Shown: positions 1-11,369, numbered from the stretch's first letter. The stretch is 64,000 bases of DNA from Nilaparvata lugens (GCF_014356525.2 NC_052516.1:28677973-28741972), one strand, 5' to 3'. Numbers and translations are program-made. The notes: generated from the letters alone by a model not told the origin.

Positions 1-1560
1 TATCTATAATATTAGTTAAATCATAAAATTAGTATAAATTGTGTAGTCCGCCAATGTGAAAATCAGAGAAATTTCTGTTGATAGAGTAATTGAATAGCTG
101 TAGTCTCTTTCCAGATTATGACGTTGTGTCTTAGCACCATAAAATAATTTTGAAGTAAATAACTAAGCTTTAGTATAATTGTAAAATTGAATGAATAGAT
201 AGCCTAGTCAAGGTACCACTCAAATAAAATCTAATATTACTCATGATAAAAAGTAATCATGTTATCTGTTAAGCGATAAGAAAACCATGCAAAATTGTAA
301 TTAAACAATAATGAGAATTCTTTGGCAGAAAATAAAATTATAAAGTGGCTTGTTTATTATTGGCAGATTATAAAAAAAAAGATTGCTTGTACAATTTGAG
401 GTTAGAATCCTTTGTTTTGATTTAATACATCAATCGATCTTAGATCAATCGACAATTTATTGAATTGATATCAAACCAATCAGCTGATTGCTCAATCGAC
501 TAATATGAATTGAATTATAATTTTTACTCATAAAATATATATATTATATATTAGGGAAGGTTTATGTAATAAGATAACAACAACTATTATTGTTTATTAT
601 ATTTAATATTTATTGAAATCTAAAAAAGTATGAAAACCAAGAGTACACAAAGCTCACATAAAAAATTAAATGTATATCACATTATAGCTTCATATATTGA
701 GATTTATTCATTGGAATGTTCTCAGGCTATTACCTAGTTTATTTATTTATGAACTTTTATTTATCTTTGTTTAACAAAGTTAGAGAAACCCTGAATCTTA
801 AGTAACCAATTACATCACGTCTTACTAAGATTAGAAAGCCAATCAGAGGAAAGCTTATAAATCGTTTAAGGAAGAGATGAAATATTCCTGAGAATTGCTC
901 TCTCTGGCTTGTGATCTCGACCTATGAGGAGCACATGGAGAATAGGGTTCTTTTTTACAATTAATTTTTCAAAAGCATCAAGCCAATCCCCTTTGTAAAT
1001 GTCAAGTATATGTAATTAACGTTTGATTATTTGTGAACGCAGTGTTGTTGAAGAGTTCTTAATTGTAATCTATTCCCGTAAACATATCTTTAATACTGAT
1101 AGAAACTTGTAAGAAACCTGGACCATACATGAGCCCTGCAGAAACGGAAGGATCCGGCTAATTAATTATTGAAGATAATGAATTATTCTATGAGAACTTC
1201 AGAACATCATTATAGTGAGTGTGCTAGTTATTCTAATGAGCTCATTAGCAGGCCTTTATCAGTGGATTGGGGGATTAATTAAAGCGCTATAAAAATTTTT
1301 TATTCAAATTTAAGAAATTCGCAACATGTCGACCACTATCATATAAGTTATAAGAACTCTTTTTATGAATTCTATTGATATATGTAGGAAGTTTATTTCC
1401 ATGCATGGCACAAACACACATACCCTGAGATTTTGAATTGTTACTTTTATTGATTATTATTCATTGATCAGAGTATATTCTATTAAATCTATAAACGGAA
1501 CAGGTTCCAATTTGTCTAATTCTGAATCGACTTGAAGTCGATATATATATATATATGGGT
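1..1560. other. AT-rich stretch without recognised gene
   Basis: I see no convincing coding region, RNA gene or element end here. The stretch is AT-rich with short simple tracts, including an (AT)n run near 1538-1555 just before the minisatellite. Confidence 0.5.
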
Positions 1561-1564
1561 CCGT

Positions 1565-1811
1565 ATCACAGAGACAAGTAGTGTTTTTGAACGATATTAG
1601 TGTCACAGAGACAAGTCAAGTTTCATAGGAACAAGTATTTTTATTAATGGCAGTCTCACAGGAACAAGTTCCCACAGAGACAAGGTGAGTCTCACAGAGA
1701 CAAGGTCAGTCTCACTGGAACAAGTAGTGTCACTGGAACAAGAAGAGGGGTAGAGTCCCATTCGAACAAGTGGAGTGTCACAGAGACAAGGTCAGTCTCA
1801 CAGGAACAAGG
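1565..1811. repeat. Degenerate minisatellite, core CACAGRGACAAG
   Basis: About eleven imperfect copies of a 12-base core (variants CACAGAGACAAG, CACAGGAACAAG, CACTGGAACAAG) are spaced irregularly, mostly 15-40 bases apart. Linkers such as GTCAGTCT recur between them. Nothing in it looks coding. Confidence 0.8.
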
Positions 1812-2496
1812 TTGGTGTGGTGTGTTGCCTATACATGAAGATGAAGGCATTCCATTTGCTCTTATAAATTGGATGTCATCTGTTTTTTAATATAATATTC
1901 ATATATATTATGGTGACATGAATAGAATAGGATGCTGATGGCCTTTATTTTCCTTAGAGAGCGAAGTTAGGGCGCAGTCGACCCTCTCTTACACTCAACT
2001 CTCTATCAAGTAATAAAACAATACAAAAAATAATACAAATAATATGAAACCAAACAATAGTTAAGTTATCTACTTATTTAAAATAATAACAAATTTTAAA
2101 TTATTGAAAACGAAGAGAAAAAAATGACATTGAAAATAATACATAACAATGCTGAATAGTAGTATTTTCTGATACTTCATAACTTTAGTAAAAAATAAGA
2201 CACTACAGAATACAATACAGTAGGCCTACATAGCAACTGAAGTGTTTGCTATACATTTCATTTCATTTCATTTCCTCCTTCAATACACGTGACATACATA
2301 TATAAATATGTAATTTACATATGTAAATAATGTGGTGACATCATTTGATGCCAGCTTTAAACGTTTCTCCTGTGGAGAAAAAATTATGAATTTAGTGGAC
2401 TGTTTAGTGTATCCTAGACATTTAGATTCAAATCTACATAGCAATTGATTCTCCTTTTCATCCAGGATATTTGTGGTTTCTTAAAATTTAGATTTA

Positions 2497-2880
2497 TTGA
2501 CCGAGCGAAGTGAGTTCTAAGATTCAAGTCGACGGCTTTGCATTTCTCTTTATGTTTATATGTTCTGCAATGATTACGGCGAAACGCAGGTATAGATTAG
2601 GTAAAGTCTCCTTCGAACGCCAATATTACAGTAACAATCAGAATAGAATCATCCATAATAATTCAGCTGTTGAGTGGATTTTTAATTGCATCCAATAACG
2701 CATGCAATCTAATAGAATCTATAGAATCTATTGGTGTTAACGCAGCTTTACTCTGTGACTGCCTGAAGTTAATATTATATCAATTTGAATTTACAATTCG
2801 AGACAGCAGGTCGGGAAAAGGAGAGATGATTAGCTCATAATATCGGGGACCGAGCTTCGCTCAGAAGTACAAAAGCATAA
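2497..2880. repeat. Dispersed repeat with GACCGAGCGAAG / CCGAGCTTCGCTC ends
   Basis: The segment opens with a GACCGAGCGAAGTGAG motif followed by TCTAAGATTCAAGTCGACGG and closes near 2850-2875 with ATATCGGGGACCGAGCTTCGCTC. A related copy of the opening half lies at 28563-28860, and the closing motif recurs near 37800. The paired GAGCGAAG/CTTCGCTC motifs resemble ends of non-autonomous elements. The superfamily is not established and the boundaries are approximate. Confidence 0.55.
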
Positions 2881-2983
2881 ACAATTTATTACGAAAGAAG
2901 GAATTATAATGAAAACCCATTTCGGCCATGTGGTTTTTAAGAAGCGGTGATGAATAGGTCAGTGGTAGGCTATTTGGCTTTTA

Positions 2984-3447
2984 TACAGGGTGTTTCAGAA
3001 GTAGTGTCGAGAATTTTAGGGTATTGTACCTGGATGCTAGGAGACTACAAATGTCATATTTGAAGTGTCCAAAACTCAGCGGTTATCCTTATAGCTGCCA
3101 TTTTGTTTTTTTCACTTAAAAATTTTTATCTCAAGAACGAAATGTTGTATTGATCTGAAATTTGGCATGAATATTTATGCTATAAAGACTCAACTATAAA
3201 AAATAAAAAAAAAATTTTTCGTTGAAATTTTTCAAAATGGCGGCCATTTTAAATTTTTGATGGCGAATATCTCGAAAACCGTCCATTTAACAGAAAATTT
3301 ACAAGAGACAAAAAAGTTAGCAAATTTTTTCACGATTCCAATGATACCTAATTTATTAAGATTGGTCGAAGAATAACAGAGAAATTAATTTTTTCGTACT
3401 GCATGCATGACCACTTTTCACCATTTAAAGATCAATATTAATTTTTT
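2984..3447 (+). repeat. Left terminal inverted repeat of Tc1-like element
   Basis: It matches the reverse complement of 4880-5343 over its whole length with few mismatches, ending in the shared motif GATCAATATTAATTTTTT. Confidence 0.9.
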
Positions 3448-3669
3448 AATTCCAGATGTATTTAAGATGAAGCTTTGAAACTCGGTATGGCTCCATATGG
3501 GCAAACAGATGATTTTACAATGGTTTTCAGATGATAATGTTTGTCTTGTAAAAGTATTGTTGTTTCTTTAAAAGTAAAGAACCAGATGTAGTGCTTCCTA
3601 TTTCTTAGTCTCACGTTTCCTAGGTCTTATTTCTATCTTAAATTTCCAGTTTCAATATTTTCTTACGTT

Positions 3670-4770
3670 GCTTCTACACAAATATTTAATTATTGTAATG
3701 AATTTAGTTCGCTGGAGTACACCGATATTCACTTCATGTATGGAGCAGCTCTTGGCAATGCGACCGAAGCAAGAAGAATGTATGCAGCTGCATTCCAAAC
3801 CGCCATCTCCCTTCCGACAAGGTGTTCACAAGAACTCACAATCGGCTGAGAGAAGTTGGTTCATTTGAACGGAACAGGGTAATTGCTGGTAGGCCTCGAG
3901 CAGTTCGAAATGTTGCTTTTGAAGAGGAAGTATTGCAGAAATTCGATTTCAATCCTAGAACGAGTATGAGAGCAGTTGCAAAGCAAATCAATTCAAGTGC
4001 TTCTTCTGTGTGGCGTGTACTAAACAAGGAAAGACTTCACCCCTTCCACTTTCAAAAAGTTCACTCATTGGTTGAACGCGACTGTGAGCCAAGAGTAAAC
4101 TGTGCCCGTTGGTTTCTTCAGCAAGACATTATCCAACCAAATTTTCTAGAAAATGTGTTATTTACCGATGAGTCCAGCTTTACAAGAGAAGGAATCTTCA
4201 ACTCTCGCAACAGTCACGTCTGGGCCTTAGACAATCCTCATGAGGTCAAAGTGCGTGGTTATCAGCATAGATTTTCGCTGAATGTTTGGACGGGTATCTT
4301 AGGTAATCGCGTGATTGGACCATACATTCTTCCTAATCGTCTGAATTCTCCCACGTACATTACTTTTTTAAGAGACATACTACCAGAACTTTTGAAGATG
4401 TGCCTCTTGCAAACAGATATAATATTTGGTTTCAACATGATGGTGCCCTGCTCATTTCGGAAATGTTGTTACGGACTTTCTGAACATGACCTATCATCAA
4501 CAGTGGATTGGGCGGGTGGACCAGTACCGTGGCCCGCACGTTCACCTGACCTCAACCCTTTAGATTTTTTTTTCTGGGGCCATATGAAGACCTTGTTTAC
4601 AGCACGCCAGTAGAAAACGAAGAAGACCTTGTGGCAAGAGTGGTTGCTGCAGCAGGTGCCATTCAAGATGATGAAAATGCTTTTATAGCAGTTCGACGGT
4701 CCATGATTGAAAGGTGCAGACTGTGTAATCAAGTTGAAGGACGGCATTTTGAGCAATTGCTGCATTAGTA
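3670..4770 (+). pseudogene. Broken Tc1/mariner-type DDD transposase
   Basis: This would encode the cut-and-paste transposase of the surrounding element. An N-terminal helix-turn-helix region (EYTDIHFMYGAALGN near 3700-3760) lies in one frame. The main part is open from 3822, with first catalytic Asp in LFTDESSF (codon 4167-4169). The second Asp is in a QHDGA-like motif (4439-4441), and one missing C just after it shifts the frame. The third Asp is in SPDLNPLD (4548-4550). A C-terminal tail (VENEEDLVARVVAAAG) is again in another frame near 4610-4765. At least three to four frame changes make it inactive. Family assignment rests on the DDD motifs, the TA duplication and the PARSPDLNPLDFFFWG block. 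Confidence 0.85.
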
Positions 4771-4879
4771 TCAGTGAACCGATTGAGTGAAATTAATATT
4801 TTTCAATGTAAAATAAAATTTGGAGGAAAGTTATTCTTGTATATTTCTGTAATAAGAACGGTTTTCATGAAATTATAAA

Positions 4880-5343
4880 AAAAATTAATATTGATCTTTA
4901 AATGGTGAAAAGTGGTCATGCATGCAGTACGAAAAAAATTAAGTTCTCTGTTATTCTTTGACCAATCTTAATAAATTAGGTATCATTGGAATCGTGAAAA
5001 ACTTTGCTAACTTTTTTGTCTCTTGTACATTTTCTGTAAAATGGACGGTTTCCGAGATATTCGCCATCAAAAATTTAAAATGGCCGCCATTTTGAAAAAT
5101 TTCAACGAAAAATTTTTTTTTTATTTTTTATAGTTGAGTCTTTATAGCATAAATATTCATGCCAAATTTCAGATCAATACAACATTTCGTTCTTGAGATA
5201 AAAATTTTTAAGTGAAAAAAACAAAATGGCAGCTATAAGGATAACCGCTGAGTTTTGGACACTTCAAATATGACATTTGTAGTCTCCTAGCATCCAGGTA
5301 CAATACCCTAAAATTCTCGACACTACTTCTGAAACACCCTGTA
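4880..5343 (-). repeat. Right terminal inverted repeat of Tc1-like element
   Basis: It is the inverted partner of 2984-3447 and ends in ACCCTGTA directly before the TA target duplicate. Confidence 0.9.
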
Positions 5344-5345
5344 TA

Positions 5346-6090
5346 TTCCATTTCATATTCATATTGATTATTCTTTCGGGTTGAAGGTCTAGTATATACT
5401 TATTAGATATATTGGAATAGTTATTTTGCAGTTTGGTAGAAATATGTTACATTTGCATAGAACTCAATTTATTTATTTAAGTTATCTTCATAATTTTTTT
5501 TTTTTTTTTTGTTTTTTCTTTTCCGACTATTGTATTGTTTGCTCTATCTAATAAATAAATAAATAATTCTATCTATCTTCTACAAGAAATATTTTGTCTA
5601 TATTATTTTATGGGAATATATTTCATGTTTTATGTCAGCATACAAGATCTTAGAAGTTTTATTATTTTCCTAATTCATCTTGTGATATACAGTTTGAGCT
5701 GTCTTGGTACCAAGCATTTTTATTCCGCAGACTATATAATTAAGGAATTAATTAATATTGATCTTATTCAGAGCATTTATTACTCATCATCCTTTGATGA
5801 TAGTAATGCTATTCAGCCAGCAAAATCTTACTGATATTTATATTAATGAGTCTACAGTATATCATATAAGGATCAAGAGAACTTCAAGAACTGGCGTTGT
5901 AAGTTTCAAGGAATTTCGAAAGGATAAATTGGTGCATACCTGTATTCATGACGAGCGTTTTAAGGATCAACAAGAAAAACTATAGTTGATTTTCATTATT
6001 CTCGATTGAATATATGGTTACTGATAATCAGTCACCAACTATCTTTTTGACTTCCTTATTGGTATTCTTCAATATCTTCACGAAAGCAGC
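5346..6090. other. Non-coding spacer with T-run and LINE/SINE-like tail
   Basis: Between the Tc1-like element and the next transposon I see no gene. A segment at 5515-5570 (CTTTTCCGACTATTGTATTG, then a TAAATAAATAAATAA tail) recurs at 61553-61598 and looks like the 3' tail of a retroposed element. Confidence 0.5.
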
Positions 6091-6788
6091 GCGTCGGCTA
6101 AATTCTAATACCAAGTATCTGCAAATTTTGGGGTTTTCAGTTTATACTTTAGTTTGGTGGCTGGAGTTGTTCTACAGCTAATTCTAATAACACGAAAGTG
6201 CAGCAGTCAAGGGAAATTCGTAAAAAAAGGTAAATGTGCAACACGTATCTTGCAGTTGGTCAAACTGTAAACCCCCACCACGTATCTTGGATGGCAAAGC
6301 ATGGTAAACAGTGTGTACAATGTACATCAGTTTCTCCTTCATTTGTACATCAGATTCTGTTTGTTTTTCATTGTTGAAATGGAAAGAGACATGTTTTTGT
6401 AATTCGCTTTTCTTGCTTCTTCATTTAAACAACTGAGGTAAGTAGAAAATTCTAATTGTTATGGAAAGAATTCATGAAAAACATCATTGTTGAGATACTT
6501 GTTATTGAAATTTAAAACAAGTGAATTATTATGCTTCTGATACCACGTAACTTGTATTATAATAGTGTTGTAAATCAGTGGTTTAACAACACAGATCAGA
6601 TGGTTTTGAGTTTCTTCAAGAATACTGACTCTATTGCGTGAATAAAGGGTTAATATTGGTAAACAAAGTTCTAGTTTTTCATAACACCTACTATGAGGTT
6701 AAAGTTTATGAAGGAACTTTGTCAATCTTCTTTCAAAATCTAGTTTTCAAGATACGTGTTATTGTAGTTTAAAAATCTGTTGTTTCAG

Positions 6789-6893
6789 GAGTGACATACG
6801 TGGTCCAAACCAAAGTAAAAATGTCAATGGAAAGTGATGAGGATGATATTATTGATGAGTTAATGAATAGATTGGAAGCTGAAGATACAATTC
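6789..6893 (+). pseudogene. First coding exon of transposase-like gene
   Basis: An acceptor (TGTTTCAG, ending 6788) opens the exon, ATG at 6821 begins an acidic peptide (MSMESDEDDIIDELMNRLEA), and a consensus donor GTAAGT follows at 6894, leaving phase 1. A 5' untranslated intron is plausible, with donor GTAAGT at 6438. The 5' exon would start upstream of 6437. Acidic N-termini are common in this protein family. The rest of the gene lies beyond the intron that now holds the MITE and the copia element. The exact next acceptor (perhaps 12133) is unresolved because the reading frame closes soon after it. Confidence 0.6.
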
Positions 6894-7007
6894 GTAAGTA
6901 ATATTTATAATCATAGTCTAGATTGAATAGGCCATCAAAAATGAATGATTTTGCAAGCCAATTTTGTATGCCAGTTGATTGGTAGCTTAAGCCTGTGTCA
7001 TACCCAG

Positions 7008-7334
7008 TGTTGAAAATTTGAAATAAAATAGTTTTAAGATCATGTTTACTTTTCGCATTTTTATTATTAATTATATTTTATATTAACAATGAAATAATAT
7101 TGTAATACAGTATCAAGTAAGCTGAGCCTATAATTTGTGTGGCACTGGCGCTTTTGGGCGCGGTCGGACTAACTCTGCACTGTGTGTGTGTCTGTACTGT
7201 GTATCGCTGATGAACATGAAGTCCTGATATGAATTTCTATTTTGTTATTGTGAAATGTGAATTATTATTCTTATTGGAAATTAAACTAACACAGAAATGA
7301 CTCTTGAGTTAATTTTTCTGCCAAACTTCCAACA
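7008..7334 (+). repeat. 5' LTR of copia element
   Basis: It is 327 bp, TG...CA, and matches 11043-11369 with no difference seen by eye. Confidence 0.95.
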
Positions 7335-7350
7335 GGTTATGGGCCCAGTC
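7335..7350 (+). promoter_or_regulatory. Primer-binding site (tRNA-iMet half type)
   Basis: GGTTATGGGCCCAGTC follows the 5' LTR immediately. From memory this is the same site used by Drosophila copia, which primes from an internal fragment of initiator methionine tRNA. Confidence 0.75.
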
Positions 7351-7602
7351 AACAATTGGCTCTGTGTTCTGAATGTCTGATTTTCCTGTGACATGATTGT
7401 GTTTCTTTGTAAGTTTCTTCATGAGTTTTTATTCTGACTGGATTGTCTGATGAATATGATGAACTCTGTGAATTCAACCGGTAACCTGAATGCTGAATTA
7501 CCTGATAAGTGATAACTGATTTTCGATTTGGACTTTGATACCTGATTTTGGACTTTGAGGTTAGTAACGAGTTTCGTGTTTGAACAATCAACCTATTTAA
7601 CC

Positions 7603-9501
7603 ATGGCTGAAGCTGATTTTCGAAATATTAACAAATTCAATGGTGAAAATTTCCACCTTTGGAAATTTCAAATGAGAAATATTTTTGTTGCAAATGGACT
7701 CCTAGAAATAGTTAGTGGCTTAAGTAATAAGCCTGAATCAGAGGGAGCTGATTTAACTGCATGGACTAAACAAAACGCAAGAGCAATGTTTATATTATCC
7801 TCGCCAATGGACTATCAACAGCTCGAACAACTTCTGACTTGTGAAACTGCAGCTGAAATGTGGTCAAAATTAAGTGCTATCCATGAACAGAAGAGTGCAG
7901 CGAATAAGTTATCTATGATGACTAAGTTCCATGAATATAAAATGACTGTTGGTGATACCGTGGTGCAACACATTACAAAAATTGAAAACCTGGCACGTCA
8001 ACTAAAGGACATAGGTGAAAATATTTCCGAGACGATGATTATGGCGAAGATATTAGGAAGTCTTCCTGTGAAGTTCAACCATTTTATAACGGCCTGGGAC
8101 AGCGTCGATGAGAGCAAACAGACGATTCAATATCTCACCGAACGTCTTATCAAAGAAGAAAGCAGAAACACAGCTACAGAAGAGGTTCCTGGTGCATTCA
8201 CTTCAAGCGTTCATCAAAAGTATCCTTTCAATAGCAATAACCACAATCAAGGTAACAAACAACAATCTAAGAACAATTTTTCGAATAAGTCTCACAAAAA
8301 TTTCAAATGTCATTTTTGTGGCAAATTAGGCCACATAGCCCGTAATTGCTTTAAGAAACAAAATGAGATGAAAAATAAGAATGATTCTGATAAAGCAGGT
8401 CATGTAGCTTTCAATGTAAATTATGAAAATATTCAATCTCATATGATGAATTTAGAATCAAATGATGTTTGGCTTTCTGATAGTGGTGCCTCTCAACACA
8501 TGAGTTTCCGCAGAGAATGGTTTCATGAATTTGTTGAATGTCATTCAGAATCAGTCAGGTTGGGTGATGACTCAACTTGCGAAATTAAAGGTAGAGGTAC
8601 TATTTTCATTAAACGATTTGTAAATGGTGAATGGCTTGATGGTAGGCTAGATAATGTCTTGTATATCCCCACTTTGTGTAAAAATCTATTTTCAATAGGC
8701 GCTTGTACTGAGAAAGGTCTAGAATTGAAATTCCACTCCAACAGAGTTGACATATTCACTAATGATTCTAAATTAGTTGCTACTGGATTGAAACAAAGTA
8801 ACAATCTGTTCCGTTTACTATTTAAAGTAAAAACTAATGAGTTAAATGTAGCTTCATGTAACAATCTGAAACTGTGGCATGCTCGCCTAGGACATATTAA
8901 TTGTAATTCGATTAAAAATGCAATCAAAAATGATTTGATACCTAACGTAAAATCTGTTGATAATGAAAACTTTTTGTGTGAACCTTGTCTGTATGGTAAA
9001 CAGTCTAGAATGCCATTCAAAACAACTAAATATGACAGAAATATGAAACAATTCAGAAATAAATGGGATGCAAAATCTAAGAAATTTCTATTTGTTGGGT
9101 ATGATAAAGATTCTACTAATTACAGACTTCTTGACTTGAAAACAAATAAAATAAAAATTTCTCGAGATGTAACATTCAATGAAAATTCAAATTCCATGGA
9201 TAAAAATGAACAAAATTCAATACTTATTGACTTTGATGTAGGTAACTTTGAAAATGTAAACGAAAATCCTGAAAATGCTGATGAAAATCAAGAAAATGTA
9301 AATAATGCTGAGGATAATGTAAATTTCAATGATGTTGAGAATAATGAGAGTTCTGGTCCCACTACTAGTACAAATAGTTCGAATTCTGATAACTATAATT
9401 TAAGAGATAGGAGTTCAATTAAACCTCCAGTAAGATTTGATCTTTGCCTTGCATATATTGTGATGAGCCTAAAACTTATAGTCAGGCAATTTCTGATGTA
9501 A
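7603..9501 (+). CDS. Copia Gag-protease-partial integrase polyprotein
   Basis: Gag packages element RNA, the protease cuts the polyprotein and integrase would insert the cDNA. I choose ATG 7603 (context ACCATGG, protein MAEADFRNINKFNG) because copia Gag proteins typically begin close to a FNG-W motif. The UBN2-type Gag core follows. A CCHC zinc knuckle (CHFCGKLGHIARNC, 8308-8349) and the protease active site DSGA (near 8479-8490) follow. The GAG-pre-integrase zinc region (LWHARLGHIN ... CEPCLYGK) comes near 8872-9000. Then the protein jumps from SRMPFK straight to a C-terminal integrase segment (KFLFVGYDKDSTNYRLL). The whole DDE core is absent, without loss of frame. The ORF ends out of frame with RT at 9501. 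Confidence 0.9.
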   Translation: MAEADFRNINKFNGENFHLWKFQMRNIFVANGLLEIVSGLSNKPESEGADLTAWTKQNARAMFILSSPMDYQQLEQLLTCETAAEMWSKLSAIHEQKSAANKLSMMTKFHEYKMTVGDTVVQHITKIENLARQLKDIGENISETMIMAKILGSLPVKFNHFITAWDSVDESKQTIQYLTERLIKEESRNTATEEVPGAFTSSVHQKYPFNSNNHNQGNKQQSKNNFSNKSHKNFKCHFCGKLGHIARNCFKKQNEMKNKNDSDKAGHVAFNVNYENIQSHMMNLESNDVWLSDSGASQHMSFRREWFHEFVECHSESVRLGDDSTCEIKGRGTIFIKRFVNGEWLDGRLDNVLYIPTLCKNLFSIGACTEKGLELKFHSNRVDIFTNDSKLVATGLKQSNNLFRLLFKVKTNELNVASCNNLKLWHARLGHINCNSIKNAIKNDLIPNVKSVDNENFLCEPCLYGKQSRMPFKTTKYDRNMKQFRNKWDAKSKKFLFVGYDKDSTNYRLLDLKTNKIKISRDVTFNENSNSMDKNEQNSILIDFDVGNFENVNENPENADENQENVNNAEDNVNFNDVENNESSGPTTSTNSSNSDNYNLRDRSSIKPPVRFDLCLAYIVMSLKLIVRQFLM

Positions 9502-11003
9502 ATGCTGATAAATGGAAAATTGCAATTGATGAGGAGCTGCAAGCTCATTCTGATAATAATACTTGGGATATTGTTACTTTACCTGAAAATAAGAAAGCTA
9601 TCAATTGTAAATGGGTTTTTAAGATTAAAAAGTCTCATGAATCAGTTAATCCCCGATTTAAAGCAAGACTTTGTGCAAAAGGTTTTTCTCAAAAAGCTGG
9701 TGAGGATTACCAAGAGATATTTTCTCCTGTAGTTAGGTATGATTCGATTAGAGTTTTATTAGCTATTGCTGCTAATGAGGACTTAGAAATTGCACAGTTT
9801 GACATAAAAACAGCGTTTTTGAATGGTAAGATTGATAATGATATTTATATGAAAATACCTGAAGGTCTAGTTGTAAGTGATGAAAAATTAGTTTGTAAGT
9901 TGAATAAATCGTTGTATGGTCTGAAACAAGCTTCAAGATGCTGGAATGTAACTTTTGATTCTTTCTTACAAAAATTCAAATTAATCAAGACTAATGCTGA
10001 TCCATGTGTTTATTTTGGAACATTCAATAATGAAAAATTGTATTTAGCTCTGTATGTTGATGATGGACTTGTATTAGGTAGTTCCAAACGCATAATTGAT
10101 GAATTCATGAACACTCTGTGTACAACTTTCAAGGCAACAGTTCTGAAACCAGAATGTTTCGTTGGTATGGAATTGATCCATGACAAAATGAATAAAACCA
10201 TTCTTATTCATCAAAGTACTTATATTGACAAAATAATTCATAAGTTTAATATGATTGATGCAAATCCTTTGAGTGTCCCTGCTGATCCAAATGTAAATTT
10301 AATGAAATCTGACAATGAAAATGAGACCCTTGATTCAGTACCCTACAGAGAAGCAGTAGGCTCTCTTTTATTTGTAGCAATGGTATCTAGGCCAGATATA
10401 GCATATGCTGTGAGTATTACAAGTAGATTTTTGAATATATTCAACAATAGCCATTGGCAAGCAGTTAAGAGAATAATGAAATATTTGAAAAACACCAAGA
10501 ATCTTGGAATAATGTATAGAAGCAGTGGGAGCAATTTCAACCTAGAAGGTTTTTCAGATTCTGATTTTGCTGGCGATCTTGACACTCGTAGATCGACCAC
10601 TGGTTATGTCTTTAAATTGAGTAATGGTCCAATTACATTGTGTTCAAAACGCCAAGATACTGTAAGTTTGAGCACTACAGAAGCAGAATATATTGCTGCT
10701 TCTGCAGCTGCCAAAGAAGCAATTTGGATTCGCAAACTTTTAAATGATTTGGGTATTAAGTGTATTGATCCAACAGTAATTAATATTGATAATCAAAGTT
10801 CCATAAAACTTGTTTCAAATCCAGAGTTCCACAAAAGAACCAAGCATATCGATGTGCGTTATCATTTCATTCGAGAAAAATTTGAAGCTAAAGAGATCTC
10901 TGTTGAATATATTAATACAAATAATCAATTAGCTGATTTGTTCACTAAGGCTTTGCCAAGAGAAAAATTTTGTTATCTATGTAAGCAGATTGGTTTGAAA
11001 TAG
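9444..11003 (+). CDS. Copia reverse transcriptase-RNase H
   Basis: It encodes the copying enzyme of the element. The RT part (RVT_2 type) has QFDIKTAFLNG, LNKSLYGLKQA and the catalytic YVDD (10053-10064). The RNase H part has the DSDFAGD, STTEAEYIA and HIDVRYHFIRE blocks typical of copia, and the ORF stops with TAG at 11001. It overlaps the upstream ORF in a different frame. Authentic coding probably enters near 9450-9460 (DEPKTYSQAISD), and no good ATG is present there, so a single-base indel near 9430-9450 has split one polyprotein. All RT and RNase H signature residues I looked for are present. Confidence 0.9.
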   Translation: MPCIYCDEPKTYSQAISDVNADKWKIAIDEELQAHSDNNTWDIVTLPENKKAINCKWVFKIKKSHESVNPRFKARLCAKGFSQKAGEDYQEIFSPVVRYDSIRVLLAIAANEDLEIAQFDIKTAFLNGKIDNDIYMKIPEGLVVSDEKLVCKLNKSLYGLKQASRCWNVTFDSFLQKFKLIKTNADPCVYFGTFNNEKLYLALYVDDGLVLGSSKRIIDEFMNTLCTTFKATVLKPECFVGMELIHDKMNKTILIHQSTYIDKIIHKFNMIDANPLSVPADPNVNLMKSDNENETLDSVPYREAVGSLLFVAMVSRPDIAYAVSITSRFLNIFNNSHWQAVKRIMKYLKNTKNLGIMYRSSGSNFNLEGFSDSDFAGDLDTRRSTTGYVFKLSNGPITLCSKRQDTVSLSTTEAEYIAASAAAKEAIWIRKLLNDLGIKCIDPTVINIDNQSSIKLVSNPEFHKRTKHIDVRYHFIREKFEAKEISVEYINTNNQLADLFTKALPREKFCYLCKQIGLK

Positions 11004-11030
11004 ATTTAATAAGTTACATGTAAAATGCTC

Positions 11031-11042
11031 AAAGAGTGGGAG
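11031..11042 (+). promoter_or_regulatory. Polypurine tract of copia element
   Basis: AAAGAGTGGGAG directly abuts the 3' LTR, the position and composition expected for plus-strand priming. Confidence 0.8.
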
Positions 11043-11369
11043 TGTTGAAAATTTGAAATAAAATAGTTTTAAGATCATGTTTACTTTTCGCATTTTTATT
11101 ATTAATTATATTTTATATTAACAATGAAATAATATTGTAATACAGTATCAAGTAAGCTGAGCCTATAATTTGTGTGGCACTGGCGCTTTTGGGCGCGGTC
11201 GGACTAACTCTGCACTGTGTGTGTGTCTGTACTGTGTATCGCTGATGAACATGAAGTCCTGATATGAATTTCTATTTTGTTATTGTGAAATGTGAATTAT
11301 TATTCTTATTGGAAATTAAACTAACACAGAAATGACTCTTGAGTTAATTTTTCTGCCAAACTTCCAACA
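11043..11369 (+). repeat. 3' LTR of copia element
   Basis: Identical partner of 7008-7334, preceded by the purine tract and followed by the CCCAG duplicate. Confidence 0.95.

Larger units (their letters stand above)
2984..5343 (+). mobile_element. Tc1/mariner-like DNA transposon with long inverted repeats
   Basis: The 2360-bp element is bounded by TA on both sides (2982-2983 and 5344-5345), the target duplication expected of the IS630/Tc1/mariner superfamily. Both ends read TACAGGGTGTTTCAGAAGTA inward. The inverted repeats run about 464 bp (2984-3447 and 4880-5343) and are nearly identical by eye. They are far longer than in most mariners, so a single strand could fold into a very long hairpin. 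The interior holds a broken transposase gene. Good TIR agreement with a damaged gene suggests recent movement by a trans-acting transposase, or gene conversion between arms. Confidence 0.9.
7008..11369 (+). mobile_element. Ty1/copia LTR retrotransposon, young but integrase-deleted
   Basis: A 4362-bp element flanked by CCCAG (7003-7007 and 11370-11374), a 5-bp target duplication. The two 327-bp LTRs begin TGTTG and end CAACA and look identical base for base, so insertion was recent. A primer-binding site starts right after the 5' LTR and a purine tract lies right before the 3' LTR. Coding order is gag, protease, partial integrase, RT, RNase H, the copia order. The integrase catalytic core is missing and a frameshift separates the two large reading frames, so this copy could only have moved with help. 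Confidence 0.95.

Noticed and set aside
1565..1811. CRISPR-like array
   Set aside because: The units are degenerate, spacing is irregular, spacers are themselves repetitive and the genome is eukaryotic. It is a minisatellite.
5610..5985. Two overlapping 75-codon open frames
   Set aside because: AT-rich, no recognisable motifs, and no splice sites or homologous features nearby.
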